From: Butyrivibrio sp. VCD2006
GTDB taxonomy: Bacteria > Bacillota > Clostridia > Lachnospirales > Lachnospiraceae
NCBI RefSeq assembly: GCF_000423925.1
Contig: NZ_AUIX01000027.1
Location: 19,472 to 83,471 of the forward strand
Length of the DNA: 64,000 nt
Reading direction: 5' to 3'
Shown here: piece after piece, positions 14,500 through 22,633 of the stretch
How the letters are laid out: each line of letters starts with the position of its first letter
Numbering within the stretch: the first letter of the stretch is position 1
Position numbers and translations under genes: made by a program
The notes under the pieces: model-generated
Seen by the model: the letters and a program-made list of their open reading frames with translations, nothing else
The model's database searches: none
Told to the model about the DNA's origin: nothing

Positions 14500-16973
14500 A
14501 GAGTAGAAAATGGAGCCTTACCACGCAGATAATTACAGGTGTATCACTATTCCTTCTCTTTGCAGATGTTTTTCTTGGTGTGTCATTAACCATGCAATCA
14601 CAGAAGGCTATTAAATCTTTGATCAACAGCAGGATGCTGGATATGTCAAACACTGCAGCATCCATGCTTGATGGGGATGTTGTAGGTACCTTCACGGCAG
14701 AGGATGAAGGATCAGAAGATTACGAAGCTGAAATGGACAAGCTCAGAGCATTCCAGAATAATATGGAATTAAAATACATTTATTGTATAAAGAAGGTCGG
14801 TGAGTCTGAGTTTGTGTTCTCAATTGATCCTGCCGAGGACCCAGGTGAATTTGGGTCACCTATTGTTTATACGGAAGCACTTAATAATGCGAGCAATGGC
14901 ATCCCTTCAGTTGATATGGATCCCTATGAGGATTCCTGGGGTAAGTTCTACAGTGCATACAGCCCTGTATTTGATTCTGCCGGGAATGTGGCAGTAATAG
15001 TGGCAGTTGATTTTAGTGCCACCTGGTATGATGAGCAGACAAAAAGTTTTGTAAGAATAATACTTGCAGATATCATGATAACGGTTGTAGTAGGAGTATT
15101 CCTGATTATTTTTGTAATGAGAAATGTCAGGAGCTATTTTGATGTGCTTGTAAATGATTTAAATGACCTTGCAGAGGATGTTGATGATATCACAAGGGAG
15201 CTGGCTGATTCCTCCGGCGCAGATATTGCAGAATATGAGAAAAAGACGGGAAATTTGGAAGGTGTCGCGCGAAATGAAATTCAGCTTATCGGTCTAAAAA
15301 TCCACAGCGTAAGAGATCACCTGAGGCTCTATATGGATCATGCCCAAAGACAGGCCAACAATATGATCACTGCGCTGGCTTCGGATTACTGGAGCGTATA
15401 TTATGTCAATCTTGATAAGGATAAGGGTACCTGCTTTAGATCTCATACAGAGCTTGAAAACGGATTAAAGGAAGGAGAGACCTTTTGCTTTAGCACCACA
15501 TTCAGAAACTATGCCCATGAACACGTGGCAGAAAATTATAGGGAAGAGTTTCTCAAATTCATAGATCCTGTAAATATTCGTCAAAGACTTTTAAATGAGA
15601 CCCTGATTGCGTATAGCTATCTGAGTATAAAGGATGGCAGGGAATCTTATGAGATGATACGAATTGCAGGTGTAAGAAGAGTTGAGGACAGAGAAGATCA
15701 TATAGTTCATTCTATAGGAGTCGGCTTTACAGATGTTGATGCAGAGATGCGAAGAACACTTGAACAAAGCCAGGCTCTTAGCGATGCGCTTTCGGTTGCG
15801 GAAGAGGCAAGTAAGGCAAAGACCGCTTTCCTCTCCAGCATGAGCCATGAAATCAGAACGCCTATGAACGCAATTATAGGTATTGATAAGATCGCCCTTA
15901 GTGATCCTGATATTTCCGATCAGACAAGAGATTATCTTGAACAGATCGGTTCTTCTGCTGATCATCTTTTGAAGATTATCAACGATATTCTTGATATGTC
16001 CAGAATTGAGTCAGGAAAAATGGTCATTAAAAATGAGGAATTTTCACTCAGAAAGCTTCTTGATCAGGTGGATACAATTATAGGAAGCCAGTGCAAGGAC
16101 AAGGACATAAACTACACTTCGCAGATAATAGGGGATGTAGACAGATTTTTTATCGGCGATGGGATGAAGCTCGAGCAAATAATTATCAATATCCTTGGGA
16201 ATGCTGTAAAGTTTACACCTGCAGGCGGCGACGTCAGCTTTACTGTTGAGAGAACCAAGAATTACGGAGGTAAAAGCCTTCTTAAGTTCACGGTTATAGA
16301 TAACGGAATCGGAATGGATGAAGAATATCTTCCGCGCATTTTTGATGCCTTCAGTCAGGAGGATGCATCTAACACCAATAAATACGGCAGTACCGGCCTT
16401 GGCATGGCAATAACAAAGAATATTGTTGACATGCTTAATGGTGAGATCAGCGTCACCAGTAAAAAAGGAGAGGGAACAAGGTTTGTTGTTACTGTGACAC
16501 TTATGGATTCCGACCATGTGGACGAAGACGAGGTGCAGGAAAAGAGTGAAGCATCCGGTAATGAAGAAGTTGAGAAATCCCTTGCCGGAAAGCGGATACT
16601 TCTGGCCGAGGATATTGAAGTTAATGCAAGAATTATGATGAAAATTCTTGATATCAAAAAACTCGAGGTTGAGCATGCTGAGAATGGAAAAATAGCGGTA
16701 CAGATGTTTGAAGACCATCCGGAAGGCTATTATGACGCTATTTTGATGGATATGAGAATGCCGGAAATGGATGGCCTTACAGCCACAACTGTGATTAGGG
16801 CACTTGACAGGCAGGATGCGAAAAAGATTCCTATCATCGCTCTTACAGCCAATGCTTTTGATGAGGATGTACAGCGCAGTCTTCAGGCAGGAATGAATGC
16901 ACACCTGTCAAAACCTGTTGAACCTGAAGTGATATTCTCTACATTGGAAGAATTTATATCATCTGCTACATGA
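14496..16973 (+). CDS. Membrane hybrid sensor histidine kinase with receiver
   Basis: This 825-residue protein overlaps the permease-kinase gene by ATGA, so the two are translationally coupled. It has an N-terminal membrane anchor, an extracellular Cache-like sensor region (about 35-185), a second helix near 190, a cytoplasmic linker and a PAS-like region. The kinase core comes next (FLSSMSHEIRTPMNAIIG, His451; NILGNAVKFTP; GSTGLGMAITK), followed by a receiver with Asp752 in ILMDMRMPEMDG. The core is similar to that of the preceding fusion, suggesting duplication with different sensors. It lacks an Hpt domain, so phosphate should pass through a separate carrier such as the product at 9696-10028. 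The stop lies inside the end of the convergent cyclase gene. Confidence 0.88.
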   Translation: MKSRKWSLTTQIITGVSLFLLFADVFLGVSLTMQSQKAIKSLINSRMLDMSNTAASMLDGDVVGTFTAEDEGSEDYEAEMDKLRAFQNNMELKYIYCIKKVGESEFVFSIDPAEDPGEFGSPIVYTEALNNASNGIPSVDMDPYEDSWGKFYSAYSPVFDSAGNVAVIVAVDFSATWYDEQTKSFVRIILADIMITVVVGVFLIIFVMRNVRSYFDVLVNDLNDLAEDVDDITRELADSSGADIAEYEKKTGNLEGVARNEIQLIGLKIHSVRDHLRLYMDHAQRQANNMITALASDYWSVYYVNLDKDKGTCFRSHTELENGLKEGETFCFSTTFRNYAHEHVAENYREEFLKFIDPVNIRQRLLNETLIAYSYLSIKDGRESYEMIRIAGVRRVEDREDHIVHSIGVGFTDVDAEMRRTLEQSQALSDALSVAEEASKAKTAFLSSMSHEIRTPMNAIIGIDKIALSDPDISDQTRDYLEQIGSSADHLLKIINDILDMSRIESGKMVIKNEEFSLRKLLDQVDTIIGSQCKDKDINYTSQIIGDVDRFFIGDGMKLEQIIINILGNAVKFTPAGGDVSFTVERTKNYGGKSLLKFTVIDNGIGMDEEYLPRIFDAFSQEDASNTNKYGSTGLGMAITKNIVDMLNGEISVTSKKGEGTRFVVTVTLMDSDHVDEDEVQEKSEASGNEEVEKSLAGKRILLAEDIEVNARIMMKILDIKKLEVEHAENGKIAVQMFEDHPEGYYDAILMDMRMPEMDGLTATTVIRALDRQDAKKIPIIALTANAFDEDVQRSLQAGMNAHLSKPVEPEVIFSTLEEFISSAT

Positions 16974-17001
16974 AGGTAACCTTGTTACCTGTAGTTTTTT
17001 T
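16966..17001 (+). terminator. Terminator of the kinase operon, inside the opposite gene
   Basis: AGGTAAC (16974-16980) and GTTACCT (16984-16990) form a tight stem, extended by CTACA/TGTAG, followed by seven T. The whole element lies in the last codons of the minus-strand cyclase. Confidence 0.8.
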
Positions 17002-18807
17002 GCTCTGATATGTTCCTTTATCAGCTCTCTCATAGAGCTTTTCAAAGGGTTCGTGAGTCTCAGAGTCATAGAAGGCTGCCCCGACGCTGACAGATATCTT
17101 ATGACCCTTGAGCTCCGGAATATCAATAAGATCAAGCTTTTTAAAAAATCTATCCATGATTATCATTCCGATGTCACTATCCTTGACCCCCACTGCAAAT
17201 GCGGCAAATTCATCGCCTCCGAGCCTGAATACCACGTCGGAGTCACGGAAGGAATCCTTAAGAGTATGGGCAATTGCAATAAGAACCTTATCACCTACAG
17301 AATGTCCGAAGGTGTCATTTACGTATTTGAATTTGTCGGCATCCATAAGGCAGAACATTCCGCCGTCCGCGGTTGATAATTTTTCGCGAATTCGCTGCTC
17401 GCCGCTTCCTCTGTTCATGATCCCTGTCATTCGATCAGTTTCTGACAAAACACGGAGCTTCTCCTGCTTCTTCTTATCATCATCTATGGACTCAATAGCA
17501 AGTAGAAGCTGAGTCATATGTCCGCTTTCATCTCTTTTTAGTGCGATATATCTCATGCGGACCCATCGATCTTTGTCATCAACAAATTCGCATGAAATGG
17601 TATTAACATTTTCCATACGCTCATAAAGTGTATCAACATCAAGGAAGCTCTTTAACATATCTCTAAAGTGCTCTGCGCACATCTTTTCTGCAAACTCATC
17701 AGTTCTGAAGCTGAAGCTTTCAAAATTACCTCCAAGAAGTCTGTCTACATCTTCGTTTCCGCGAACAACAGAAACTGTGTCAGTGTCAAGGTCTATATGC
17801 AGCATTGATACATATATGTCTGCTACAGCAAGCACTTCCCTGCTCAGGTGTTCTACTTCATTCTGTTTGTGTCCCATGTAGCTTGAGATAAAAAATATAA
17901 TTACCAGTACAACTATAAGAGCGAGAGCTGCCAATATATATATTATTCTAAGTGAAATGAATGCACTTTTTTCATCCATGATAAGGACTACATACCAGCC
18001 TTTGTTGCATCTGTCAAAAAAGGCCGCATGGCTGCCATTTTGATCGGACAAAACAGCACTTCCGTCAAATTTTGTTACAAGTGCGTCCACAAGTTGTCTG
18101 CCGGCATCTCCCCATTCAGTGTTATAGTTTTTACCGACTTCCATATAATTGGAGTGTGCGATTACGGTTCCGTTTTTATCAATAATGATGGCTGCCTCTG
18201 CATTGTTTTCAACGGTTAGGCGCTGAACATAGTCCTCAAGCTCTTCTAGGAAAAGGTCCATTGCGACTACGCTTTTTCCATCATCTAAGAGTTTGCATGC
18301 GGTGATCATCATAGTGTGTGTCTCTGCGCTAAGGTATGGAGTTGTTATTACAGCCCGTCCCTGACTATCAAGCGCAGCCTTATACCATGGTCTCTCAGTA
18401 GGCTCGTAGGCTTCATCCAGAACCCATCCGGTTCCATTAAGATATTCACCGTTAAAATAGCCGTAAATTCCAAGCTGGCTGCCCTCAATAAGCTTTGAGT
18501 ACACTTCTGATTCGGAAGCAAGATAAGCACTGATTTCATCTGAAGAAGCATTGGAATTTATCATTGAGTTCAGTTTTGCAGATAAGAATTCAACTGCGTC
18601 CGCGGGGGTAGAAAGATAGGAATCAACACCGTTAGTTGCGTCAGTTACATCATTTTTCCACAGATTAATAAGGCTCTCTTTGGAAGTATTGTAGAGATTG
18701 TAGAACAATACTATGATGAAAAGTCCGGCAAGAAACATTCCCAAGAAAGAAATGAATAAATATTTTTTGTTTAGTTTGAATCCGATTATTGAAAAATGAT
18801 TTTTCAT
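16966..18807 (-). CDS. Membrane diguanylate cyclase with double Cache sensor
   Basis: This 613-residue protein has an N-terminal helix (about 15-38), an extracellular dCache domain (40-275) with the typical RPWYKAALDSQG motif and TTPYLSAETH, a second helix (about 283-310), a PAS-like segment (about 325-435) and a C-terminal GGDEF domain. The catalytic signature is RLGGDEFAAF with GGDEF at residues 530-534, so it should synthesise c-di-GMP. Cache domains of this type bind amino acids, organic acids or sugars, or read a binding protein. It lies 29 bases after a solute-binding lipoprotein on the same strand, so the two probably form one operon. Its end overlaps the convergent kinase gene by eight bases. 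Confidence 0.9.
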   Translation of the reverse strand: MKNHFSIIGFKLNKKYLFISFLGMFLAGLFIIVLFYNLYNTSKESLINLWKNDVTDATNGVDSYLSTPADAVEFLSAKLNSMINSNASSDEISAYLASESEVYSKLIEGSQLGIYGYFNGEYLNGTGWVLDEAYEPTERPWYKAALDSQGRAVITTPYLSAETHTMMITACKLLDDGKSVVAMDLFLEELEDYVQRLTVENNAEAAIIIDKNGTVIAHSNYMEVGKNYNTEWGDAGRQLVDALVTKFDGSAVLSDQNGSHAAFFDRCNKGWYVVLIMDEKSAFISLRIIYILAALALIVVLVIIFFISSYMGHKQNEVEHLSREVLAVADIYVSMLHIDLDTDTVSVVRGNEDVDRLLGGNFESFSFRTDEFAEKMCAEHFRDMLKSFLDVDTLYERMENVNTISCEFVDDKDRWVRMRYIALKRDESGHMTQLLLAIESIDDDKKKQEKLRVLSETDRMTGIMNRGSGEQRIREKLSTADGGMFCLMDADKFKYVNDTFGHSVGDKVLIAIAHTLKDSFRDSDVVFRLGGDEFAAFAVGVKDSDIGMIIMDRFFKKLDLIDIPELKGHKISVSVGAAFYDSETHEPFEKLYERADKGTYQSKKTTGNKVTFM

Positions 18808-18836
18808 AACAGATCCTCTAAGAAAATGGCCAGGTT

Positions 18837-20225
18837 TTACTGATTTTTGAGAGCTGCCTGCATTTCCTTTTTACAGTTTTTTATTACAGCATCGACGGTC
18901 GCGGATTTATCGAAAACAATTTTATCCATGTTGTTTCCGAATATGATGTTGAGATCAGTAAAATGCTCGGAGGTTTCATCAGCTGCCATCTTTGGATCCA
19001 GTGTCTTGGCAACCTCATAAAACAATTGCATTTCATCATTAAAGTTCTCGTATGTCAGGCTCATATTCAAAAGGCTGTTTCGAACCGGAATGAAATTCCC
19101 GGTTTCACAAAAGGTTTTCATGACATCTTTACTGGTTATGTATGAAGCCACGATTGCAGCAGCTTTGGGATATTTTGTGTTTTTATAGCAGAAAATGGAA
19201 TTGCCGCCCATATCTGTGCCTGTCTTTCCATCTTTTTGAGGCATATAGGTAACGCCCCAGTTGTCGGGCATTTTTTCCTGCATAAATGAACAGTGCCAGC
19301 TTCCTGCAAAGTCAAATGCTACCTCTTCTGATACGAAAAGATTATTCGCCTCCTGAGGTCCGGTAAAGCCTGATTCCGAGAACAGATTCTCATCCCTCAT
19401 ATCTTTGTAGAACTGCACCGCTTCACGGAATTGTTTTGTATCGACGGTTATATTGGTCTGGCTCTCGTCAAGGAGTGATCCACCATTCATGTATACGAAA
19501 GGCAGATATCTGTATCCAAGGTTGTTTAGCCAGATTCCGGTTCCGGCATATTGCAGCTTGTTATCCTGTTTTACTTTCCTTGCTATGTCCTTTAGCTCAT
19601 CCCAGCTGTAGGCATCCGCGATGTTCTTGGGAATTCGGATGCCTGAATTTTCAAACATACGCTTGTTGTAAAACATAGCAATCACGTCTGTATGATGCGG
19701 AAGAGCAACTATCTGGCCATTATAAAGTCCACTGGCAAGGAAACCCTCATTTATATCCATAAGATCATTCTTTGATAAATAGGGAGTGAGGTCGAGCATT
19801 ACATCCTGAGACTTAAAACGACCAAGATATTGATACTGATACCTTATAACATCGGGCCAGTCACCATTGTTTATTCTGGAGTCCATGATATCTCTGTATT
19901 CGGTAGCAGGGTACATCTGACGTACTATTTGGATTTCAGGGTGGTCCGATTCAAGTTTATTAAGTATAGTATCCCAGGCCTGCGCATCGGCAGGAGATCC
20001 ATCCCAGTATGTGATCTCAATGGTAGCACCTTCCTCAGCCACAAGATCAGTGGGATTTCCAACATTACTCAGTGCTTCTTCAACCATATTTACGTTTGGT
20101 TTTTCATCGGTCTCAGACACCTGGGAAACTGAGGTGTTTCCACATCCAAATGAAAGTGCAACTGCTGCAATTGCACAACAGGAAAATACCCTCTTAACAA
20201 GACTGTTTTTAAAACCACTAATCAT
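18837..20225 (-). CDS. Family 1 extracellular solute-binding lipoprotein
   Basis: This 462-residue protein has a signal peptide ending in a lipobox (ALSFGC), so it is anchored to the outer face of the membrane. The body matches family 1 sugar-type binding proteins (EITYWDGSPADAQAW; WPDVIRYQYQYLG; PHHTDVIAMFYNKRMF; FDFAGSWHCSFM). The start is the ATG six bases after GAGGTG; a GTG nine bases upstream overlaps the ribosome site. No permease or ATPase gene is adjacent. Instead, the next gene is a Cache-containing diguanylate cyclase, so this may be a ligand-presenting sensor partner rather than part of a transporter. That role is inference; it could also feed a transporter encoded elsewhere. Confidence 0.87.
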   Translation of the reverse strand: MISGFKNSLVKRVFSCCAIAAVALSFGCGNTSVSQVSETDEKPNVNMVEEALSNVGNPTDLVAEEGATIEITYWDGSPADAQAWDTILNKLESDHPEIQIVRQMYPATEYRDIMDSRINNGDWPDVIRYQYQYLGRFKSQDVMLDLTPYLSKNDLMDINEGFLASGLYNGQIVALPHHTDVIAMFYNKRMFENSGIRIPKNIADAYSWDELKDIARKVKQDNKLQYAGTGIWLNNLGYRYLPFVYMNGGSLLDESQTNITVDTKQFREAVQFYKDMRDENLFSESGFTGPQEANNLFVSEEVAFDFAGSWHCSFMQEKMPDNWGVTYMPQKDGKTGTDMGGNSIFCYKNTKYPKAAAIVASYITSKDVMKTFCETGNFIPVRNSLLNMSLTYENFNDEMQLFYEVAKTLDPKMAADETSEHFTDLNIIFGNNMDKIVFDKSATVDAVIKNCKKEMQAALKNQ

Positions 20226-20325
20226 TGGCACCACCTCAAAGATTGCGAAATACTGCGTATTATTAAATTTATGTTAGCATAATTGTATTTATCAATAAGA
20301 AAATCGCTATTAAAAGTTTATTAAT

Positions 20326-20362
20326 TGAAAAAAGGCCACTGTTCAAGTGAACAGTAGCCTTT
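20326..20362 (-). terminator. Terminator after the chemotaxis receptor gene
   Basis: On the minus strand, AAAGGCTACTGTTC pairs with GAACAGTGGCCTTT (one mismatch) with a four-base loop and is followed by T residues. Confidence 0.88.
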
Positions 20363-20382
20363 CTGATATATTATTTTATCTA

Positions 20383-22125
20383 TTATGCTGTCTTTTTCTC
20401 TTCCTCAGCTAAGGAGAAGTAATCCATCTTTTCGTTAAGTGTCTCAGCCATCTTACGAAGGTCATTTGCAGCATCGCTGATAAGTGCGAATGTAGCATTA
20501 AGCTCTTCCATAGATGCGTTTGTCTCCTGTGTAGAAGCTGCGTTCTGCTGAGAAATAGCAGAGAGCTCGGAGATGATATCTGAGAAGTTTGTCTTAAGCT
20601 CGTTAAGCATATGAACTCTTTCAGCAATGAGTTTTGTTGAGCTGTCTACGTTGTTAACATTTATAACAACTGCATCCATATCATTCTTTGTTGTAGTGAG
20701 CTGCTCGTTCTGCTCCTGCATGCTCTCGCTGAGCTGCTCGATAGTATCAACGCTCTTCTGAGACTCGCTTACAAGTGCATCAACGATCTTGTTGATTGAA
20801 ACGGCTGCTTCCTTAGACTGTGAAGAGAGAGTACCGATCTCCTGAGCAACTACTGAGAAGCCCTTACCATAATCACCTGCTCTTGCAGCCTCGATAGAAG
20901 CGTTAAGAGAAAGAAGGTGAGTCTGCTCAGCAATAGCTGTAATTACATTTGATGCCTCTGCAATATCCTTAACAGAGTTGTTTGTAAGACGAATCTGGTC
21001 GTTGATGTCATTCATTGAAGACATAACGTCTGCATTCTTAGTCATGAGATGACTAAGTGTATCTACAGTGCGGTTTGCACCTGTTAACATCTCGTTTGCT
21101 GCTGTTGAAAGATCCTCAACTCTTACTGTGATATCGTCGATGCTGTCACCCATTTCGTTTGTGTTGTTAACTGAGTTCTCAACGCTCTCAGCCTGTGACT
21201 GAGCACCGCGGCTGATATCTTCAACTGCTGTAGTTACCTGCTCTGCAACGTGAGAAGCTGTCTCTGCTGAAGATGCAAGGTTAATACCCGATGTAGACAC
21301 GTCCTCTGAAAGCTTCTTGGTAGCGCTGATAACATCCTGAAGCTTGTCACGAACCTGAGCTGAGCTTCCTGCGATAACACCAAGCTCATCCTTACGGTTG
21401 AATGTGCGATCATCAATATAGAAGAAAAGATCACCATCTTCAAGCTGCTGAAGTCCGTTTACGATATCGCGGATTGACTTTGTGGATCTGCTGATAATAA
21501 TACGAGCTACAATCCAGTTAAATATGAAGAAGAGGGCGAAAGTTGCAATAATTGCCTTCATAGCTGCTGACATGTTTGCAACAACGACTGAAGTATCTCT
21601 TCCTGCGAATACCATTCCTACGATAGAACCGTCTGAATTCTTAAGAGGAAGGTAATATGCGTACCAATCCTGACCACCGATCTGGAAGTTTTCTGCAAGG
21701 TATTCGTTTCCGCCATTTAATACTGTTGAAATAACAACATCTGAAGCTTTTGTACCTTCCATGCGCTGTCCGGTTTCAGCATCCTTAAGTGAAGTAACAT
21801 AACGTGTATCACCATAGAATAAAGTGAAATCCATTCCTGTTCTTGCGTGAAGGTCATCAAGCTGTTCCTGATACATATCGTGAACTGCTGTATCACCCTT
21901 CATAAGCTGACCGTCTTCTGATACTGACCAATCACCATCAACTGAATGTGTGAGCTGATTTTCAACCAGGATAGCAGCTGCCTGAAGTCCTTCTGAGAAG
22001 GAAGTGAGGTATGCCTTCTTAATATGGTTATAACCGATAAACCCTATGAGCGCTGACATTAAAAGCGCAAGGACAGAGGCAATAAGGATGATGCTACGAA
22101 CCATGTTTCTGCTTTTCTTTTTCAT
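20383..22125 (-). CDS. Methyl-accepting chemotaxis protein with Cache sensor
   Basis: This 580-residue receptor has an N-terminal membrane helix, an extracellular single-Cache-type domain (about 35-180; [35 protein letters not shown]), a second helix (about 188-210), a HAMP-like linker and a long cytoplasmic coiled coil. The signalling tip is intact: [20 protein letters not shown], then [14 protein letters not shown]. It should control the CheA/CheW chemotaxis complex in response to an external small molecule. The start chosen is the ATG after AAAGAGAATGG; an upstream in-frame ATG would extend it by 22 residues, mostly into the leader's hairpin region. A structured leader with a terminator precedes it. 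Confidence 0.9.
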   Translation of the reverse strand: MKKKSRNMVRSIILIASVLALLMSALIGFIGYNHIKKAYLTSFSEGLQAAAILVENQLTHSVDGDWSVSEDGQLMKGDTAVHDMYQEQLDDLHARTGMDFTLFYGDTRYVTSLKDAETGQRMEGTKASDVVISTVLNGGNEYLAENFQIGGQDWYAYYLPLKNSDGSIVGMVFAGRDTSVVVANMSAAMKAIIATFALFFIFNWIVARIIISRSTKSIRDIVNGLQQLEDGDLFFYIDDRTFNRKDELGVIAGSSAQVRDKLQDVISATKKLSEDVSTSGINLASSAETASHVAEQVTTAVEDISRGAQSQAESVENSVNNTNEMGDSIDDITVRVEDLSTAANEMLTGANRTVDTLSHLMTKNADVMSSMNDINDQIRLTNNSVKDIAEASNVITAIAEQTHLLSLNASIEAARAGDYGKGFSVVAQEIGTLSSQSKEAAVSINKIVDALVSESQKSVDTIEQLSESMQEQNEQLTTTKNDMDAVVINVNNVDSSTKLIAERVHMLNELKTNFSDIISELSAISQQNAASTQETNASMEELNATFALISDAANDLRKMAETLNEKMDYFSLAEEEKKTA

Positions 22126-22175
22126 TTTTTTACCATTCTCTTTCTGATTGCTTAAGCAATCGCAAACAACACAAA

Positions 22176-22200
22176 AAAGCATGGGCAACATGTCCCATGC
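22176..22200 (-). terminator. Attenuator terminator in the chemotaxis receptor leader
   Basis: On the minus strand GCATGGG and CCCATGC form a perfect 7-bp stem with an 8-base loop, followed directly by six T. It lies between the promoter and the receptor start (50 bases upstream of it), so it must be read through for expression. Confidence 0.82.
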
Positions 22201-22308
22201 TCAAATAAAGTCATCATAATAATCAAGTAAGGTGCAAACGGTAGACATGTTATAGTCCCTATAGCTTTGCGCTGCAAGTGTCAACCTGCATCGCATATCT
22301 TAACCATA
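22186..22308 (-). ncRNA. Candidate riboswitch-like leader of the chemotaxis receptor
   Basis: The minus-strand leader can fold a long hairpin (TGCG, two-base internal loop, GCAGGT / TGAC loop / ACTTGC, CGCA; about 22266-22293) and a second small hairpin (TATAG/CTATA). Just after, AACATGTC (about 22242-22249) is complementary over eight bases to GACATGTT in the loop and stem of the terminator at 22176-22200. The two pairings exclude each other, which is the layout of a transcription attenuator. It contains CGCAAAGCTATAGGG, which resembles part of c-di-GMP-I (GEMM) RNAs, but the GAAA-tetraloop half is not recognisable, so I do not assign the class. Confidence 0.45.
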
Positions 22309-22312
22309 GCGA

Positions 22313-22341
22313 ATTATAATCATATATTGATACATGCGCAA
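22313..22341 (-). promoter_or_regulatory. Promoter of the chemotaxis receptor leader
   Basis: On the minus strand TTGCGC (22341-22336) and TATAAT (22318-22313) are 17 bases apart. The predicted start of transcription is near 22305, giving a leader of about 180 bases. Confidence 0.5.
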
Positions 22342-22633
22342 CAATAAAAATGCGAAATATTATTTTTTAGAGCAGTGAATATTTCTTACAAGAATAAATT
22401 GAAAATATTGTTAGAATTGCACAACAAAATAACAAGGGTGGGAAACTACAACAGAAAGCGCAGTTTTCTTAAAGGCATTTACATGATGAACTAAGGTCTT
22501 AAAAAATAGTTGTGCAAACATAACCTTTTGTTGATGGTTATTCAAAGTCCGAGTAAAATTTTATTATATTGAAGAAATTCATTTACTTGGGGAATATATA
22601 TTTTTAAATACAGCAGGTATAAGGAGGTTACTA
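22342..22633. other. Intergenic region between receptor leader and ene-reductase
   Basis: This AT-rich stretch holds no reading frame I would accept. A 9-base inverted repeat, TTGCACAAC (22417-22425) and GTTGTGCAA (22509-22517), is separated by about 80 bases and could be a paired regulator site. No convincing promoter for the reductase was found; weak AT-rich -10-like sequences occur around 22560. Confidence 0.4.

Noticed and set aside
16044..16904. Long minus-strand reading frame of 286 codons inside the hybrid kinase gene
   Set aside because: It is antisense to conserved kinase and receiver motifs, has no ribosome site and resembles no protein.
22186..22308. Direct call of a c-di-GMP-I (GEMM) riboswitch
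   Set aside because: Only the GCAAAGCTATAGGG half resembles it; the GAAA-tetraloop helix and the usual 3' helix are missing, and CGCA pairs in another hairpin. Reported as an unclassified leader instead.
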